Shown here: positions 9,114 through 17,507 of the stretch, one piece after another
Layout of the letters: each line of letters starts with the position of its first letter
Position numbering within the stretch: the first letter of the stretch is position 1
Assembly: GCA_964534175.1 (NCBI GenBank)
Contig: CAZHNS010000007.1
Coordinates: 1 to 64,000 of the forward strand
Source of the DNA: JAFGHJ01 sp964534175
GTDB lineage: Bacteria > Hydrothermota > UBA3072
DNA length: 64,000 bases
Reading direction: 5' to 3'
The notes under the pieces: generated by a model
What the model was told of the DNA's origin: nothing
The model's database searches: none
Seen by the model: only the letters and a program-made list of their open reading frames with translations
Position numbers and translations under genes: made by a program

Positions 9114-9384
9114 AAAACGTATATCTCGTAATAAATTAGAATCCATACCAAACGTCGGACCGGCTATTGCTACGAAATTGCGTCTTCTTGGCTATAAAAC
9201 ACCAGGTGATTTAAAAGGAGCGGACCCTTACGCTATGTACCAGAAACTTCTTAGGATAACAGGTAAATATCACGACCCCTGTCTTCTTGATGTTTTTATC
9301 GCAGCAGTATCATTCTGTAACGGAAATCCACCAAAACCCTGGTGGAAGTTTACCGCAGAACGAAAAGTAAGACTTAGAAAATAA
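9106..9384 (+). CDS. Cdd1-like helix-hairpin-helix protein ('pathogenicity locus' family)
   Basis: A 92-residue protein of the Cdd1 family. The hallmark is the helix-hairpin-helix segment SIPNVGPAIATKLRLLGY (about 13-30), followed by a conserved HDPCLLDVFIAAV stretch and a C-terminal WWKFT. The HhH suggests non-specific DNA binding. Despite the family nickname there is no evidence of a pathogenicity role. It overlaps the upstream epimerase by 8 bases and is 7 bases before the next gene, so the three are likely cotranscribed. Confidence 0.8.
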   Translation: MPKKRISRNKLESIPNVGPAIATKLRLLGYKTPGDLKGADPYAMYQKLLRITGKYHDPCLLDVFIAAVSFCNGNPPKPWWKFTAERKVRLRK

Positions 9385-9391
9385 AAAAAAT

Positions 9392-10123
9392 ATGACTTTG
9401 AAACGCAGCTTAGTACTACTATTTTTCTTAATTACAAGCAGCTTTGCATGTCTTGCCGAAATCAAAATTCCTTCAAGCAGGAGATCCAGAAACGCTATCC
9501 AGCGCGTTCAACAAAATCTCAGATGCGAATTTGAAGAAAAAAAACTACAATATGGTTCTCTAATATTTGTACGAATTTTCAAAGAATCAATGGAGCTTGA
9601 AATATGGGTTAAATCAAATAATAATTTTGAGCTTTTCAAAACTTATGAAATCTGCACTTACGGATCCGGCACACTGGGGCCAAAAACAAGAGAGGGTGAC
9701 GGTCAGGCTCCCGAAGGGTTTTATTTCGTAACGCCACAACGATTAAATCCGGCAAGTTACTTTCATTTATCATTCAATCTCGGCTATCCAAACAAATATG
9801 ACAGAATTCACAGCCGGACCGGAGGAGCTTTAATGGTACACGGAAGCTGTGTTTCAATTGGCTGTTATGCGATGACGAATGAGGGAATAGAAGAAATATT
9901 CGCTATTGCAGATGCTGCTTTTCGCAATGGCCAAAGATTTTTTAGAGTACATATTTTTCCGTTCAGAATGACTAAAGAAAATATGGAAAAACATAAAGAA
10001 TCCGAGTGGATAGAGTTCTGGAAAAATCTAAAAGAAGGCTATGATTTTTTTGAAAAAAACAAAATTCCTCCCAACGTTGAAGTATCAAGCAAAAAATACA
10101 TATTCGAACCTCCAGAAAATTAA
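9392..10123 (+). CDS. YafK-like L,D-transpeptidase family protein
   Basis: A 243-residue exported protein with a signal peptide (hydrophobic residues 6-20). The YkuD-type catalytic motif is HGSCVSIGCYAMT: His150, Ser155 and the nucleophile Cys158. The IGCYAM form is typical of the YafK/DpaA subgroup. In E. coli DpaA cleaves the peptidoglycan-Lpp link, while other YkuD enzymes form 3-3 crosslinks or anchor proteins. Its place after a small HhH gene gives no further clue. No Shine-Dalgarno sequence is visible before the ATG. Confidence 0.85.
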   Translation: MTLKRSLVLLFFLITSSFACLAEIKIPSSRRSRNAIQRVQQNLRCEFEEKKLQYGSLIFVRIFKESMELEIWVKSNNNFELFKTYEICTYGSGTLGPKTREGDGQAPEGFYFVTPQRLNPASYFHLSFNLGYPNKYDRIHSRTGGALMVHGSCVSIGCYAMTNEGIEEIFAIADAAFRNGQRFFRVHIFPFRMTKENMEKHKESEWIEFWKNLKEGYDFFEKNKIPPNVEVSSKKYIFEPPEN

Positions 10124-10366
10124 AGAAATCTCTTCCACTTCTTTTGTTTGACACATACTTACGCTTGGTGGTTCGGTAGACTTTGCCATCCTCCGGCTTA
10201 TTCTAAATAAGGTTAGTTTAGATGCATTTCTTACAACATAATAATCTGAGACTATTTTACGGATTCGCAGAGCTCTTGCGGCAATATTGATTTACAGCCA
10301 CATGACTTACCAAATCCGCTCTTCGCAACCCCCCAAAAAACCTTGAAAACAAAAAAGACTAACACC

Positions 10367-10394
10367 TTGACAAAAAGCATTTTTTCATTAAGAT
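10367..10394 (+). promoter_or_regulatory. Upstream promoter (P1) of grpE-dnaK-dnaJ
   Basis: TTGACA (10367-10372), 16-base spacer, TAAGAT (10389-10394). It resembles the P2 promoter 55 bases downstream, including a shared GCATTTT in the spacer. Confidence 0.6.
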
Positions 10395-10421
10395 TATTTA
10401 CAAGATTTACAGTTTTCGGGG

Positions 10422-10449
10422 TTGACATTAAAAGGCATTTTCTTAAATT
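10422..10449 (+). promoter_or_regulatory. Downstream promoter (P2) of grpE-dnaK-dnaJ
   Basis: TTGACA (10422-10427), 16-base spacer, TAAATT (10444-10449). A strong AGGAGG ribosome-binding site and the grpE ATG at 10477 follow. Confidence 0.6.
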
Positions 10450-10476
10450 ACAATATATAATTATCTAGGAGGAAAG

Positions 10477-11094
10477 ATGGACGAAGGTGACAAAGCAGAA
10501 AATATCGATAAAATAGAAGAAAAGGAAGAAGAAATAAAAGAAAGGGAAGAAAAAGAATCCGAATTTATGGAAGCTATGATTTCAGATTTGCAGGAAGAAA
10601 AAGAAGAGCTCAAGGACAAATATCTCAGGGCCCTAGCAAATTATGAAAATCTCCGAAAAAGAGCTATTCAAGAAAAGGAAAAAATTTACAACTATACTTT
10701 GGAAGAAGTATTCAGGAGGGTTCTTCCTGTTCTCGACGATTTAGGGAGGGCCTTCAAATCCCTTCAGAAGAGCGAAAAGCATAAAGATGATTACGAATCT
10801 TTCTACGAAGGTATTCGTCTCGTGCGTTCCAACCTAGAAAATTTGCTAAAAATATATAATATTGAACCATTTGAATCTACGGGAGAAAAATTCGATCCTT
10901 CAAAGCATGACGCAATACATGTTATCGAACACAATGACGAAGAAGATGGCAAAATATTGGAAGAAACGGAAACTGGCTACAAAATAGGTGATAAGGTCTT
11001 ACGACCATCCAAGGTAATTGTAGCTAAAAAAGCTGAAGAAAATAAAAGTGATAACAATGAAGAAAACACAAATCAAGGAGGAAAAGTAGAATGA
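10477..11094 (+). CDS. grpE: Nucleotide exchange factor GrpE
   Basis: GrpE releases ADP from DnaK. The 205-residue protein has a long, highly charged N-terminal coiled coil (1 to about 60). A typical GrpE core follows: RALANYENLRKRA, the VLPVLDDLGRA helix, and a beta-wing region with the signature KIGDKVLRPSKVIVAK at about 168-183. It opens the chaperone operon and its last four bases overlap the dnaK ATG (ATGA). No hrcA gene or CIRCE site is present. Confidence 0.95.
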   Translation: MDEGDKAENIDKIEEKEEEIKEREEKESEFMEAMISDLQEEKEELKDKYLRALANYENLRKRAIQEKEKIYNYTLEEVFRRVLPVLDDLGRAFKSLQKSEKHKDDYESFYEGIRLVRSNLENLLKIYNIEPFESTGEKFDPSKHDAIHVIEHNDEEDGKILEETETGYKIGDKVLRPSKVIVAKKAEENKSDNNEENTNQGGKVE

Positions 11095-13043
11095 AAGAAC
11101 CTGTAATAGGAATCGATCTTGGTACGACTAACTCGGTTGTAGCCATTGTCGAGCAATCCGAGCCTGAGGTAATTTCAAATCCTGAAGGGCAACGGACTAC
11201 CCCTTCGGTAATAGGGTTTAAAGAGGGCGAAGAGTTAGTTGGCTTGCAGGCAAAAAGACAACAACTTACCAATCCTCAAAACACTGTCTATTCCGTAAAA
11301 AGGTTTATGGGCAGAAGATTTTCCGAAATCAAAGACGAAAAGAAAAAAGTCCCATTTGAAGTTACAAAAGGGCCCCACGATGATGCTCGAATAAAAGTAG
11401 AAGATAAGGTTTACTCGCCGCCGGAAATTTCCGCAAAAGTTTTACAGTATCTAAAAAAAGCAGCAGAAGAACATATAGGCAGAGAAGTCAAAAAAGCTGT
11501 TATAACGGTACCTGCTTACTTCAACGATTCTCAGAGAAAAGCAACAAAAGATGCGGGAGAAATAGCCGGGCTTGAAGTACTGCGAATTATAAACGAACCT
11601 ACCGCAGCTTCGCTCGCCTATGGACTCGGAGAAAAAAAAGAGGAAAAAATAGCCGTTTTTGACCTTGGAGGAGGAACTTTCGACATATCTATACTTGAAA
11701 TAAGTGAAGGGGTTTTCGAAGTTCTTTCAACAAACGGAGATACACATCTAGGCGGAGACGATTTTGACTACGTTATAATGGAATGGCTGATAGAAGAATT
11801 CAAAAATGAGACGGGAATCGATATTTCTGATGACCGAAGCGCCGTACAAAGAGTAAGGGACGCAGCTGAAAAAGCAAAATGTGAACTTTCAACAATGAAA
11901 GAAACTACTATAAACCTCCCATATCTTGCCGGAGACGCCTCTGGCGCGAAACATCTCGAAAAGAAACTAACAAGAGCCAAAATGGAAACCTTATGCGAGG
12001 AACTTTTAAAGAGAATAGAAACGCCTGTAAATAATGCGTTGAAAGACGCGAATCTAACTACCAATGAAATCGATGAAGTTCTTCTCGTAGGAGGTATGAC
12101 GCGGATGCCCGCAGTTCAAGAAAAAGTTAAAGAACTTTTTGGAAAAGAACCTCATAAAGGAATTAATCCTGACGAAGTCGTAGCTATTGGTGCAGCCATT
12201 CAGGGAGGAGTACTTGCCGGAGACGTTAAAGACATTCTCCTTCTCGATGTAACACCACTCTCTCTTGGAATAGAAACCTTAGGCGGAATGATGACCACAA
12301 TAATCCCCAGAAACACTACAATTCCAGCCGAAAAGAGTAAGGTCTTCACGACCGCAGAGGACAACCAGCCTGCCGTTTCAATTCATGTCCTTCAGGGCGA
12401 AAGAGCCTCAGCAGCCGACAATAGAACACTGGGAAGGTTTGAATTAATGGGTATACCTGCTGCTCCAAGAGGTGTTCCACAGATAGAAGTCAGTTTCGAC
12501 ATCGACGCAAACGGTATATTAAACGTCTCTGCAAAAGACCTAGGAACCAACAAAGAACAATCCATTAAAATTGAATCTTCTTCAGGCCTCACCGAAGACG
12601 AAATTGACAAAATGAAATCTGAAGCTGAAACTCACGCAGAAGAAGATAAAAAGAAACAAGAGATAATTAATATAAGAAATCAAGCCGACGCATTAATTTA
12701 CTCCACAGAAAAAACACTTAAAGAACATGGTGACATGGTTTCAAACGAGGAACGCGGCAATATCGAAAATGCTATATCCGATTTAAAAGAAGCCATAAAA
12801 ACAGAAGATATAGGTAATATAGGACAAAAAATGGAAAACCTTCAGAAAGCTTCCTATTCAATCTCTGAAAAATTATATCAGAAAGCCGAAAAAGGATCCT
12901 CCCAAGAAGCGGGAACCGAAGCAACTCAGCAGAAGGGCGAAAAAGGAGAAGAAAAAGAAGAAGGTAAAGAAGAAGGAGAGGTCGAGGCCGACTTCGAAGT
13001 AATTGACGAGAAAGAAGAGGAGAACGAAGAGGAGGAAGATTAA
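11091..13043 (+). CDS. dnaK: Chaperone DnaK (Hsp70)
   Basis: Hsp70 folds and refolds proteins in an ATP-driven cycle with DnaJ and GrpE. The 650 residues show the phosphate-1 motif GIDLGTTNS at the N-terminus, AVITVPAYFNDSQR, phosphate-2 FDLGGGTFD, VLLVGGMTRMP, the linker (ILLLDVTPLSLGIE) and the substrate-binding domain. The C-terminal tail is longer and more acidic than usual, with a Glu/Lys-rich run ending in EEEED. The ATG overlaps the grpE stop. An AAGGAGGAAA ribosome-binding site precedes it. Confidence 0.98.
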   Translation: MKEPVIGIDLGTTNSVVAIVEQSEPEVISNPEGQRTTPSVIGFKEGEELVGLQAKRQQLTNPQNTVYSVKRFMGRRFSEIKDEKKKVPFEVTKGPHDDARIKVEDKVYSPPEISAKVLQYLKKAAEEHIGREVKKAVITVPAYFNDSQRKATKDAGEIAGLEVLRIINEPTAASLAYGLGEKKEEKIAVFDLGGGTFDISILEISEGVFEVLSTNGDTHLGGDDFDYVIMEWLIEEFKNETGIDISDDRSAVQRVRDAAEKAKCELSTMKETTINLPYLAGDASGAKHLEKKLTRAKMETLCEELLKRIETPVNNALKDANLTTNEIDEVLLVGGMTRMPAVQEKVKELFGKEPHKGINPDEVVAIGAAIQGGVLAGDVKDILLLDVTPLSLGIETLGGMMTTIIPRNTTIPAEKSKVFTTAEDNQPAVSIHVLQGERASAADNRTLGRFELMGIPAAPRGVPQIEVSFDIDANGILNVSAKDLGTNKEQSIKIESSSGLTEDEIDKMKSEAETHAEEDKKKQEIINIRNQADALIYSTEKTLKEHGDMVSNEERGNIENAISDLKEAIKTEDIGNIGQKMENLQKASYSISEKLYQKAEKGSSQEAGTEATQQKGEKGEEKEEGKEEGEVEADFEVIDEKEEENEEEED

Positions 13044-13064
13044 TAAGGTTAAATAATATTAGAT

Positions 13065-14189
13065 ATGCCGAAAAATAATGACTACTATGAGACCCTGGGG
13101 GTTAGCAAAGACGCAAGTACTCAAGAAATAAAAAAAGCTTATAAAAAGCTCGCAAGAAAGCATCATCCGGACGTTAACAAAGATAACACAAAAGAAGCTG
13201 AAAAAAAATTCAAGAAAATTTCAGAAGCTTATGAAGTCCTTGCTGACCCCGAAAAAAGATCCAATTATGATAGATTTGGTAAAGAAGGCGTTCATTTCCA
13301 GGGCAGAAACTTTACCTGGCAAGATTTTACGCACCAGGATGACCTGCGCGATATTTTCGGAGACCTCTTCGAGGGTTTAGGATTAGGTGGAAACGGACTT
13401 TTCGGGAATCTATTCGGGCAAACTACAAGAACGCGAGGAAGCAGAAGAGTACGTAGCCCATCCGGAGAAGACGTTCGAATCCCTCTTGAAATATCATTAA
13501 AAGAAGCATCGGAAGGAACCTCAAAAAAGATAAAAATCCGTTTATTCGAAAAGTGCAAGAAATGCGACGGGAAAGGCGGAACGACTACAACCTGCACACG
13601 TTGCAATGGGAATGGTGAAGTTCAGGTCACCCGTTCTAGTTTTTTCGGTCAAATGGTTTCAGTTTCTACATGCCCGGTATGTCGAGGAACGGGCGAAGTT
13701 ATAAAAGATGCCTGCTCTGATTGCCACGGAGAAGGAAGGGTAAAAAAAGAAAAACAAATTACTGTAAGAATTCCGGCTGGTGTTGAAACCGGTAATTATA
13801 TTCCCTTAAGAGGTGAAGGAAATACCGGAATAAGGGGAGGCTCTAAGGGAAACATAATCGTAGAGATAAGAGTACAATCTGATCCCAGATTCAAGAGAGA
13901 AGGAAGCAATCTCAAGATTAAAGTACCTATAAGTTATAAAATGGCTATAGAAGGCGGAAAAGTCACAATCCCGACGCTGAACGGGAAAGTAAAATTGACC
14001 ATCCCTGCCGGAACAAAATCAGGAAGAATATTCTCATTAAAAGGTCAGGGAATGGGAAATCTCTACGGAATGGGAAAGGGCGACCTCCTAGCTGAAGTAC
14101 ATATCTGGACCCCGGATAAAGTTTCGAAAAAGGCAAAGAATCTACTTAAGGACCTCGATAAAGAACTCGGCAAACCACCAAAACTTTAA
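13065..14189 (+). CDS. dnaJ: Chaperone DnaJ (Hsp40, class A)
   Basis: DnaJ delivers substrates to DnaK and stimulates its ATPase. The 374 residues have the full class A layout. A J domain carries HPD at 34-36. A Gly/Phe-rich linker follows. The zinc-binding domain has all four CxxCxGxG repeats (CKKCDGKG, CTRCNGNG, CPVCRGTG, CSDCHGEG). Two C-terminal barrel domains end the protein. It lies 21 bases after dnaK with only a weak ribosome-binding site (AAGG). Confidence 0.97.
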   Translation: MPKNNDYYETLGVSKDASTQEIKKAYKKLARKHHPDVNKDNTKEAEKKFKKISEAYEVLADPEKRSNYDRFGKEGVHFQGRNFTWQDFTHQDDLRDIFGDLFEGLGLGGNGLFGNLFGQTTRTRGSRRVRSPSGEDVRIPLEISLKEASEGTSKKIKIRLFEKCKKCDGKGGTTTTCTRCNGNGEVQVTRSSFFGQMVSVSTCPVCRGTGEVIKDACSDCHGEGRVKKEKQITVRIPAGVETGNYIPLRGEGNTGIRGGSKGNIIVEIRVQSDPRFKREGSNLKIKVPISYKMAIEGGKVTIPTLNGKVKLTIPAGTKSGRIFSLKGQGMGNLYGMGKGDLLAEVHIWTPDKVSKKAKNLLKDLDKELGKPPKL

Positions 14190-14194
14190 ATTAT

Positions 14195-14280
14195 CACACA
14201 GAGACACAGAGAACACAGAGCCACCCCACACCCCACTTTTAATAGCGTTTATTTAAAAACCAACCCACACCTCCCCCAAA
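14195..14280. repeat. Intergenic CACAGAGA-type repeat, copy 2
   Basis: Starts with CACACAGAGACACAGAGA and continues through AACACAGAGCCACCCC. A tail of TTTAAAAACCAACCCACAC parallels the copy at 5441. The first 45 bases are almost identical to the inverted copy at 57111-57155. It sits between the convergent dnaJ and MltR-like genes. Confidence 0.7.
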
Positions 14281-14324
14281 AAATAACTTAAAATAAGAAA
14301 GATTAAGTATCTGCAAATAAATAT

Positions 14325-14339
14325 CTTATACTGTATAAG
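14325..14339. repeat. Perfect 7-base palindrome
   Basis: CTTATAC-T-GTATAAG is a perfect inverted repeat around a single base, in the AT-rich gap between two convergent genes. There is no U-tract, so it is not a classic terminator. It could be a protein-binding site or chance. Confidence 0.35.
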
Positions 14340-14410
14340 CTAAAGCCGAAATTTAGATAAATTTTTGGGAAAATATCGATTTTTACTATGAACTAATAAA
14401 CTCAAAGTTG

Positions 14411-14926
14411 TTATTTTTCTTTTCCCTTCTGTCTTTCCAGCATATTATTATGTGCCTTGCCTGTAAAAAATGCTACAGCCAATATATAATGATCCCTATG
14501 TCTGAACTGTATATATTTTTTATTTGTAGTTGTTATTCCACGAAAATGAGCCGTTGACAATTTATTGCAGAGAGAAGTTATTCGAGAGTTATCAAATGAT
14601 TTAATTTTAAAATTGTGAGCGAAACCATTACGAATCTCCCTAATGAGTTCAAGGTTGTTCTTTGTGATCTTGTCTATATAGCCCAAAGCATAAGCCGCTT
14701 TAATTCTTTGCGAAAATGTTGCGAAGGGTCCATCCCTATTAAATAACTCATCAATATCAGCGGTGTCTGTCATAAATGATTTCAAATATTTTCCGAGATA
14801 AATCTCAACATAACTGGATGCAAGAATAGCCATTCCTCTGTCTGTTTCGTCTTTAAATTCCTTAGCAAGTTTCTGATAATCAAGAATTGAAATATCATCA
14901 AACTTCAACTTTTTTGATCTTGCCAT
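14411..14926 (-). CDS. MltR-like family protein
   Basis: A 171-residue protein resembling the MltR/YggD family. The visible pattern is ETDRGMAILASSYVEIYLGKYL, an FATFSQRIKAAYALG helix, and LIREIRNGFAHNFK. MltR itself represses mannitol uptake genes in enterobacteria. No mannitol genes are nearby, so the regulatory role should not be carried over. Start ATG with a good AGGAGG site just upstream and its own promoter suggest a single-gene unit. Confidence 0.65.
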   Translation of the reverse strand: MARSKKLKFDDISILDYQKLAKEFKDETDRGMAILASSYVEIYLGKYLKSFMTDTADIDELFNRDGPFATFSQRIKAAYALGYIDKITKNNLELIREIRNGFAHNFKIKSFDNSRITSLCNKLSTAHFRGITTTNKKYIQFRHRDHYILAVAFFTGKAHNNMLERQKGKEK

Positions 14927-14953
14927 AGATCAAGCCTCCTATATTTATATACT

Positions 14954-14982
14954 AATATTGGCATCAAAAACAATCATGTCAA
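14954..14982 (-). promoter_or_regulatory. Promoter of the MltR-like gene
   Basis: Minus strand: TTGACA (14982-14977), 17-base spacer, AATATT (14959-14954). The -35 is exact and the -10 is poor. A TATTAG one step away is an alternative with a 19-base spacer. Confidence 0.45.
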
Positions 14983-15009
14983 GACTTATATCAAATCACA
15001 ATAAAAAAT

Positions 15010-15038
15010 TTAGTGTATTTTGTGTGTTTCGTGGTTTA
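15010..15038. repeat. CACGAAACACAC-type intergenic repeat fragment
   Basis: Read on the minus strand it gives AAACCACGAAACACACAAAA, a relative of the CACAGAGA-type intergenic repeats elsewhere in the window. Short and diverged. Confidence 0.4.
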
Positions 15039-15059
15039 ATATTTTTTTCTTCGAGGCTA

Positions 15060-16082
15060 TTAAGATAGATTTCTTGCCAAATAAACAAGAAATGGCTTCA
15101 ACGTCTTTAGAAACTGAATTGGGAAAGGATTTTTTTGCACAATAAAGTCAAAAATCTTAGCCGAATAGAACATCGGGTACATATTTTTCTTTATCATATT
15201 CTGATAAACCTTAAGAGGTCTCCCCTCTCTTAAATTCATATTAATGGCTTTTGAAGCCAGATATGCTGATTGTACCGCGTTATAAATTCCTCCACCGGTC
15301 GCAGGATTTACAAGAGAAGCTGCATCCCCTATTAAAAGCGTATTTTTCCATGTAAGCAATTCTGGAGAAGAAAATAAAGGGTAAGTCCATTTATAAACGT
15401 TTTTGGGGGCAGGAAAGCCATAATCTTCTAAAATTTTGTATAATATAACATCACCATTTTTTAAAGCGCCGGGTTGAGTTCCAAATCCAACATGCGTTAT
15501 ATTTCCCTTCGGAAATATCCAGGCATATCCGTCTTTTGTATAAGAAAAATCAAAAGCTAATTTTTTTTCAAAATTAACAGGAATATCAGCGCTTATCGTT
15601 TTCATCATACTTTTAAATCTCTTATATCTGCCGAATCTTCTCAATATACCATTTACCCCGTCAGCACCAACTATTATTCTCCCCCTGAACTTACCTAATG
15701 AAGAATGAACTATTCCGTCCTCAACTTTTATCACTCTACATTCCTCTATAAATTCAGCCCCGGAAGCAATAGCCTTTTTCAATAAAAAATCATCAAATTT
15801 CATTCTATCGACCGTATAAGCTATAGGATTTTCCATCTCAATACTGAAATGACGGCCATTCTTTGCAAAATAAAAGCCTGTGGCTTTATCTTCTGCTATT
15901 TGTTCAAATGAAAATGGGAAAAAATCACTTAAGGAAATCTGAAAAGCTCCGGCGCATGGTTTAGCTCTTGGAAATTTAGCCTTATCAAGAAGAAGAACGT
16001 CAAATCCTCCTCGAGAGAGGAAATATGCAAGCGAAGACCCGGCAGGTCCTGCTCCGCAAATAATCACATCTTTTATATTCAT
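15060..16082 (-). CDS. Geranylgeranyl-reductase-family FAD oxidoreductase
   Basis: A 340-residue flavoprotein of the geranylgeranyl reductase/PHBH-fold family. The dinucleotide-binding GAGPAGSS motif is at 10-17, followed by FPRAKPCAGA. The middle motif GADGVNGILRR and the FAD-ribityl motif GDAASLVNPATGGG are both present. Such enzymes hydrogenate isoprenoid chains of quinones or lipids, but related members act on other substrates. It appears to be monocistronic, with an exact TTGACA promoter upstream. No isoprenoid genes are adjacent. Confidence 0.82.
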   Translation of the reverse strand: MNIKDVIICGAGPAGSSLAYFLSRGGFDVLLLDKAKFPRAKPCAGAFQISLSDFFPFSFEQIAEDKATGFYFAKNGRHFSIEMENPIAYTVDRMKFDDFLLKKAIASGAEFIEECRVIKVEDGIVHSSLGKFRGRIIVGADGVNGILRRFGRYKRFKSMMKTISADIPVNFEKKLAFDFSYTKDGYAWIFPKGNITHVGFGTQPGALKNGDVILYKILEDYGFPAPKNVYKWTYPLFSSPELLTWKNTLLIGDAASLVNPATGGGIYNAVQSAYLASKAINMNLREGRPLKVYQNMIKKNMYPMFYSAKIFDFIVQKNPFPIQFLKTLKPFLVYLARNLS

Positions 16083-16100
16083 CCAAATAAAGCCCTTTAA

Positions 16101-16128
16101 AGAATAAAAAAAAGATAATAGATGTCAA
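16101..16128 (-). promoter_or_regulatory. Promoter of the geranylgeranyl-reductase-like gene
   Basis: Minus strand: TTGACA (16128-16123), 16-base spacer, TATTCT (16106-16101). The ATG is at 16082, so the leader is about 12 bases. Confidence 0.55.
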
Positions 16129-16146
16129 GCCACTTTTAGGTCTTTA

Positions 16147-16195
16147 GTCAGACCCTAATAATTTTGAATTATGAATTTTGAATGTTAAATTAAAA
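16147..16195. repeat. ATTTTGAATTATGAATTTTGAAT intergenic element
   Basis: AT-rich stretch with the direct repeat ATTTTGAAT (ATTTTGAATTATGA then ATTTTGAATG). It resembles the AAATGTAAAAATCAAA family in composition and intergenic location, but the relation is weak. Confidence 0.3.
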
Positions 16196-16247
16196 AAACA
16201 ACAAAAAGTACGTTATAGTCTTTTCTCACTACGCGAGATTCTATTAC

Positions 16248-16276
16248 TTGACAAAACAAAAAGTAAGCTATAGTAT
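16248..16276 (+). promoter_or_regulatory. Promoter of the 16303 membrane-protein gene
   Basis: TTGACA (16248-16253), 17-base spacer, TAGTAT (16271-16276). The ATG is at 16303 with a weak AAGAGAAT site before it. Confidence 0.65.
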
Positions 16277-16302
16277 TTATAATCCAAATTTAAGAGAATA
16301 TA

Positions 16303-16839
16303 ATGAAAAAATTTATTATTATTCTAGCAATCATTTTTTTATTAAGTATCACCTACCCGGTTAACGCAGAGGAAATCTACAAAACTAAATCTGTAAATAC
16401 AGCTCTTATGTGGTCTTTGGGTAACACAGTAATCCCCATGGCAGGCGGTTTAGCTCTAATACGACATGAACACTCTGATAGCGTGGAAATATTTGGAGTG
16501 CCAACCACAGCAATATTTCTACTTACATATGGAGCATACATAGGACCAAGTACCGGACATTTCTATGCAAATCAGTGGAATCGAGGATTTGCTTTTATGG
16601 GAACACGAATAGCCATTACTGGTATTCTTTCCATAGCTGCTCAAAATATTCATGAGGATGTTCGACCAGCTTTTTGGCTCGCAGGTGCTTCTCTCGTACT
16701 TTTAATTGATATCATAGATATTCTTACCGTTCCATCGTCTGTCCGTAAATATAATTTTGAATCAGGAGGAATTTACCTACAACCAAAAATCGAATTAGGC
16801 AATAACAGCTACGGGTTAAACATCGTTTTTAACTTTTAA
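16303..16839 (+). CDS. Hypothetical exported/membrane protein
   Basis: A 178-residue protein I do not recognise with certainty. It has an N-terminal signal peptide (cleavage likely after VNA at about 22), then three or four hydrophobic segments, and ends in a beta-like, aromatic-terminated stretch (GLNIVFNF). The segment YIGPSTGHFYANQWNRGF is reminiscent of small DUF5683-type membrane proteins that carry a G.xGHFYxGxxxRG pattern. It stands alone with its own near-consensus promoter. Confidence 0.6.
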   Translation: MKKFIIILAIIFLLSITYPVNAEEIYKTKSVNTALMWSLGNTVIPMAGGLALIRHEHSDSVEIFGVPTTAIFLLTYGAYIGPSTGHFYANQWNRGFAFMGTRIAITGILSIAAQNIHEDVRPAFWLAGASLVLLIDIIDILTVPSSVRKYNFESGGIYLQPKIELGNNSYGLNIVFNF

Positions 16840-16894
16840 ATCTTTTTTCTCTGTGTACTCTGTAGTTAAAAAAAACAATAAAAAATTTTTTGTA

Positions 16895-16923
16895 TTGACA
16901 TTATAGCGTAATTCTCTTATATA
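16895..16923 (+). promoter_or_regulatory. Promoter of the 16957 gene
   Basis: TTGACA (16895-16900), 17-base spacer, TATATA (16918-16923). An AAAAGGAGGTG ribosome-binding site precedes the ATG at 16957. Together these suggest strong expression. Confidence 0.7.
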
Positions 16924-16956
16924 GTATATTAAACAATTAAAAAAGGAGGTGTATTT

Positions 16957-17325
16957 ATGGATTATGGTGATTATCCTGCTGGAGCAGCAGCAGGTATGGC
17001 CACAGGTCTTATGGTAATTTATTTGGCAATCATTCTTTTAATGCTCATCTCCCAGTGGAAGGTTTACACCAAAGCAGGAAAACCCGGTTGGGCGGTAATA
17101 ATACCTATCTACAACATAATTGTCTTACTGGAAATAGTTGATAAACCTATATGGTGGTTTATACTGATGTTAATTCCTTTTGTAAACCTCGTAATATTAA
17201 TCATCGTTAGCCTTGAACTCGCTAAGAAATTCGGGCAGAGCGCTGGTTTTGCTGTAGGCTTAATACTTCTACCTGTAATATTCTACCCGATACTTGGCTT
17301 CGGGAGCGCCAGATATCAAGGATAG
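16957..17325 (+). CDS. DUF5684-like small membrane protein
   Basis: A 122-residue protein with about four transmembrane helices. The pattern KAGKPGWAVIIPIYN, then KPIWWFILMLIPFVN and a final GFGSARYQ, matches the DUF5684 family, whose function is unknown. It is a single-gene unit: a near-consensus promoter, a very strong ribosome-binding site and an intrinsic terminator just after it. This is the only gene in the window with all three, so it is probably abundant. Confidence 0.8.
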   Translation: MDYGDYPAGAAAGMATGLMVIYLAIILLMLISQWKVYTKAGKPGWAVIIPIYNIIVLLEIVDKPIWWFILMLIPFVNLVILIIVSLELAKKFGQSAGFAVGLILLPVIFYPILGFGSARYQG

Positions 17326-17358
17326 TATAATTTCAATTTAGATTCATTCTGAATCTAC

Positions 17359-17396
17359 AAAAACCACAAAAACATCCCGTTTTTGTGGTTTTTTAT
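17359..17396 (+). terminator. Rho-independent terminator of the 16957 gene
   Basis: A perfect 15-base stem (AAAAACCACAAAAAC, complementary to GTTTTTGTGGTTTTT) closes a 5-base loop and is followed by more T residues. It lies 34 bases after the stop codon. The A- and T-rich flanks could also work on the opposite strand. Confidence 0.9.
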
Positions 17397-17443
17397 TTAA
17401 ACCAAGCTTTTAGCCTTCCGTTTTGCATTATTAGCTTTAAAAA

Positions 17444-17470
17444 AATTCGTGTAATTCATGTGATTAGTTT
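17444..17470. repeat. ATTCGTGTAATTCATGTGATTAG intergenic element
   Basis: Contains two offset copies of a GTGTAATTC/CATGTGATT pattern. Similar short elements recur between genes in many uncultured bacterial genomes. Only one copy is seen here. Confidence 0.25.
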
Positions 17471-17479
17471 TTCCTATGC

Positions 17480-17507
17480 TTGACAGTTCAAGTAAGATAA
17501 TTATAAT
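17480..17507 (+). promoter_or_regulatory. Consensus promoter upstream of the DUF3795 gene
   Basis: TTGACA (17480-17485), 16-base spacer, TATAAT (17502-17507): both hexamers are exact. The next start codon is at 17614, which implies a leader of about 100 bases. Confidence 0.75.

Larger units (their letters stand above)
10124..10476. other. 353-base intergenic region upstream of grpE
   Basis: No open frame of note, no tRNA-like fold and no CIRCE element (TTAGCACTC-type inverted repeat) is visible here. The last 110 bases hold two tandem sigma-70-like promoters. A TTCGCAACCCCC 12-mer at 10322-10333 recurs in inverted orientation at 37187-37198 upstream of dnaG. The remaining 200 bases (10124-10320) show nothing I can name. 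Confidence 0.6.

Noticed and set aside
10322..10333. TTCGCAACCCCC shared with 37187-37198 as a regulatory site common to grpE and dnaG
   Set aside because: Only a 12-base match with different surroundings; too little to claim a common element.
10124..10366. Possible tRNA or small RNA gene upstream of grpE
   Set aside because: No cloverleaf, no T-loop GTTCGAATC-type motif and no stable stem set could be drawn.
14411..14926. Naming the gene mltR with a mannitol role
   Set aside because: Only family-level similarity is visible and no mannitol transport or dehydrogenase gene is nearby.
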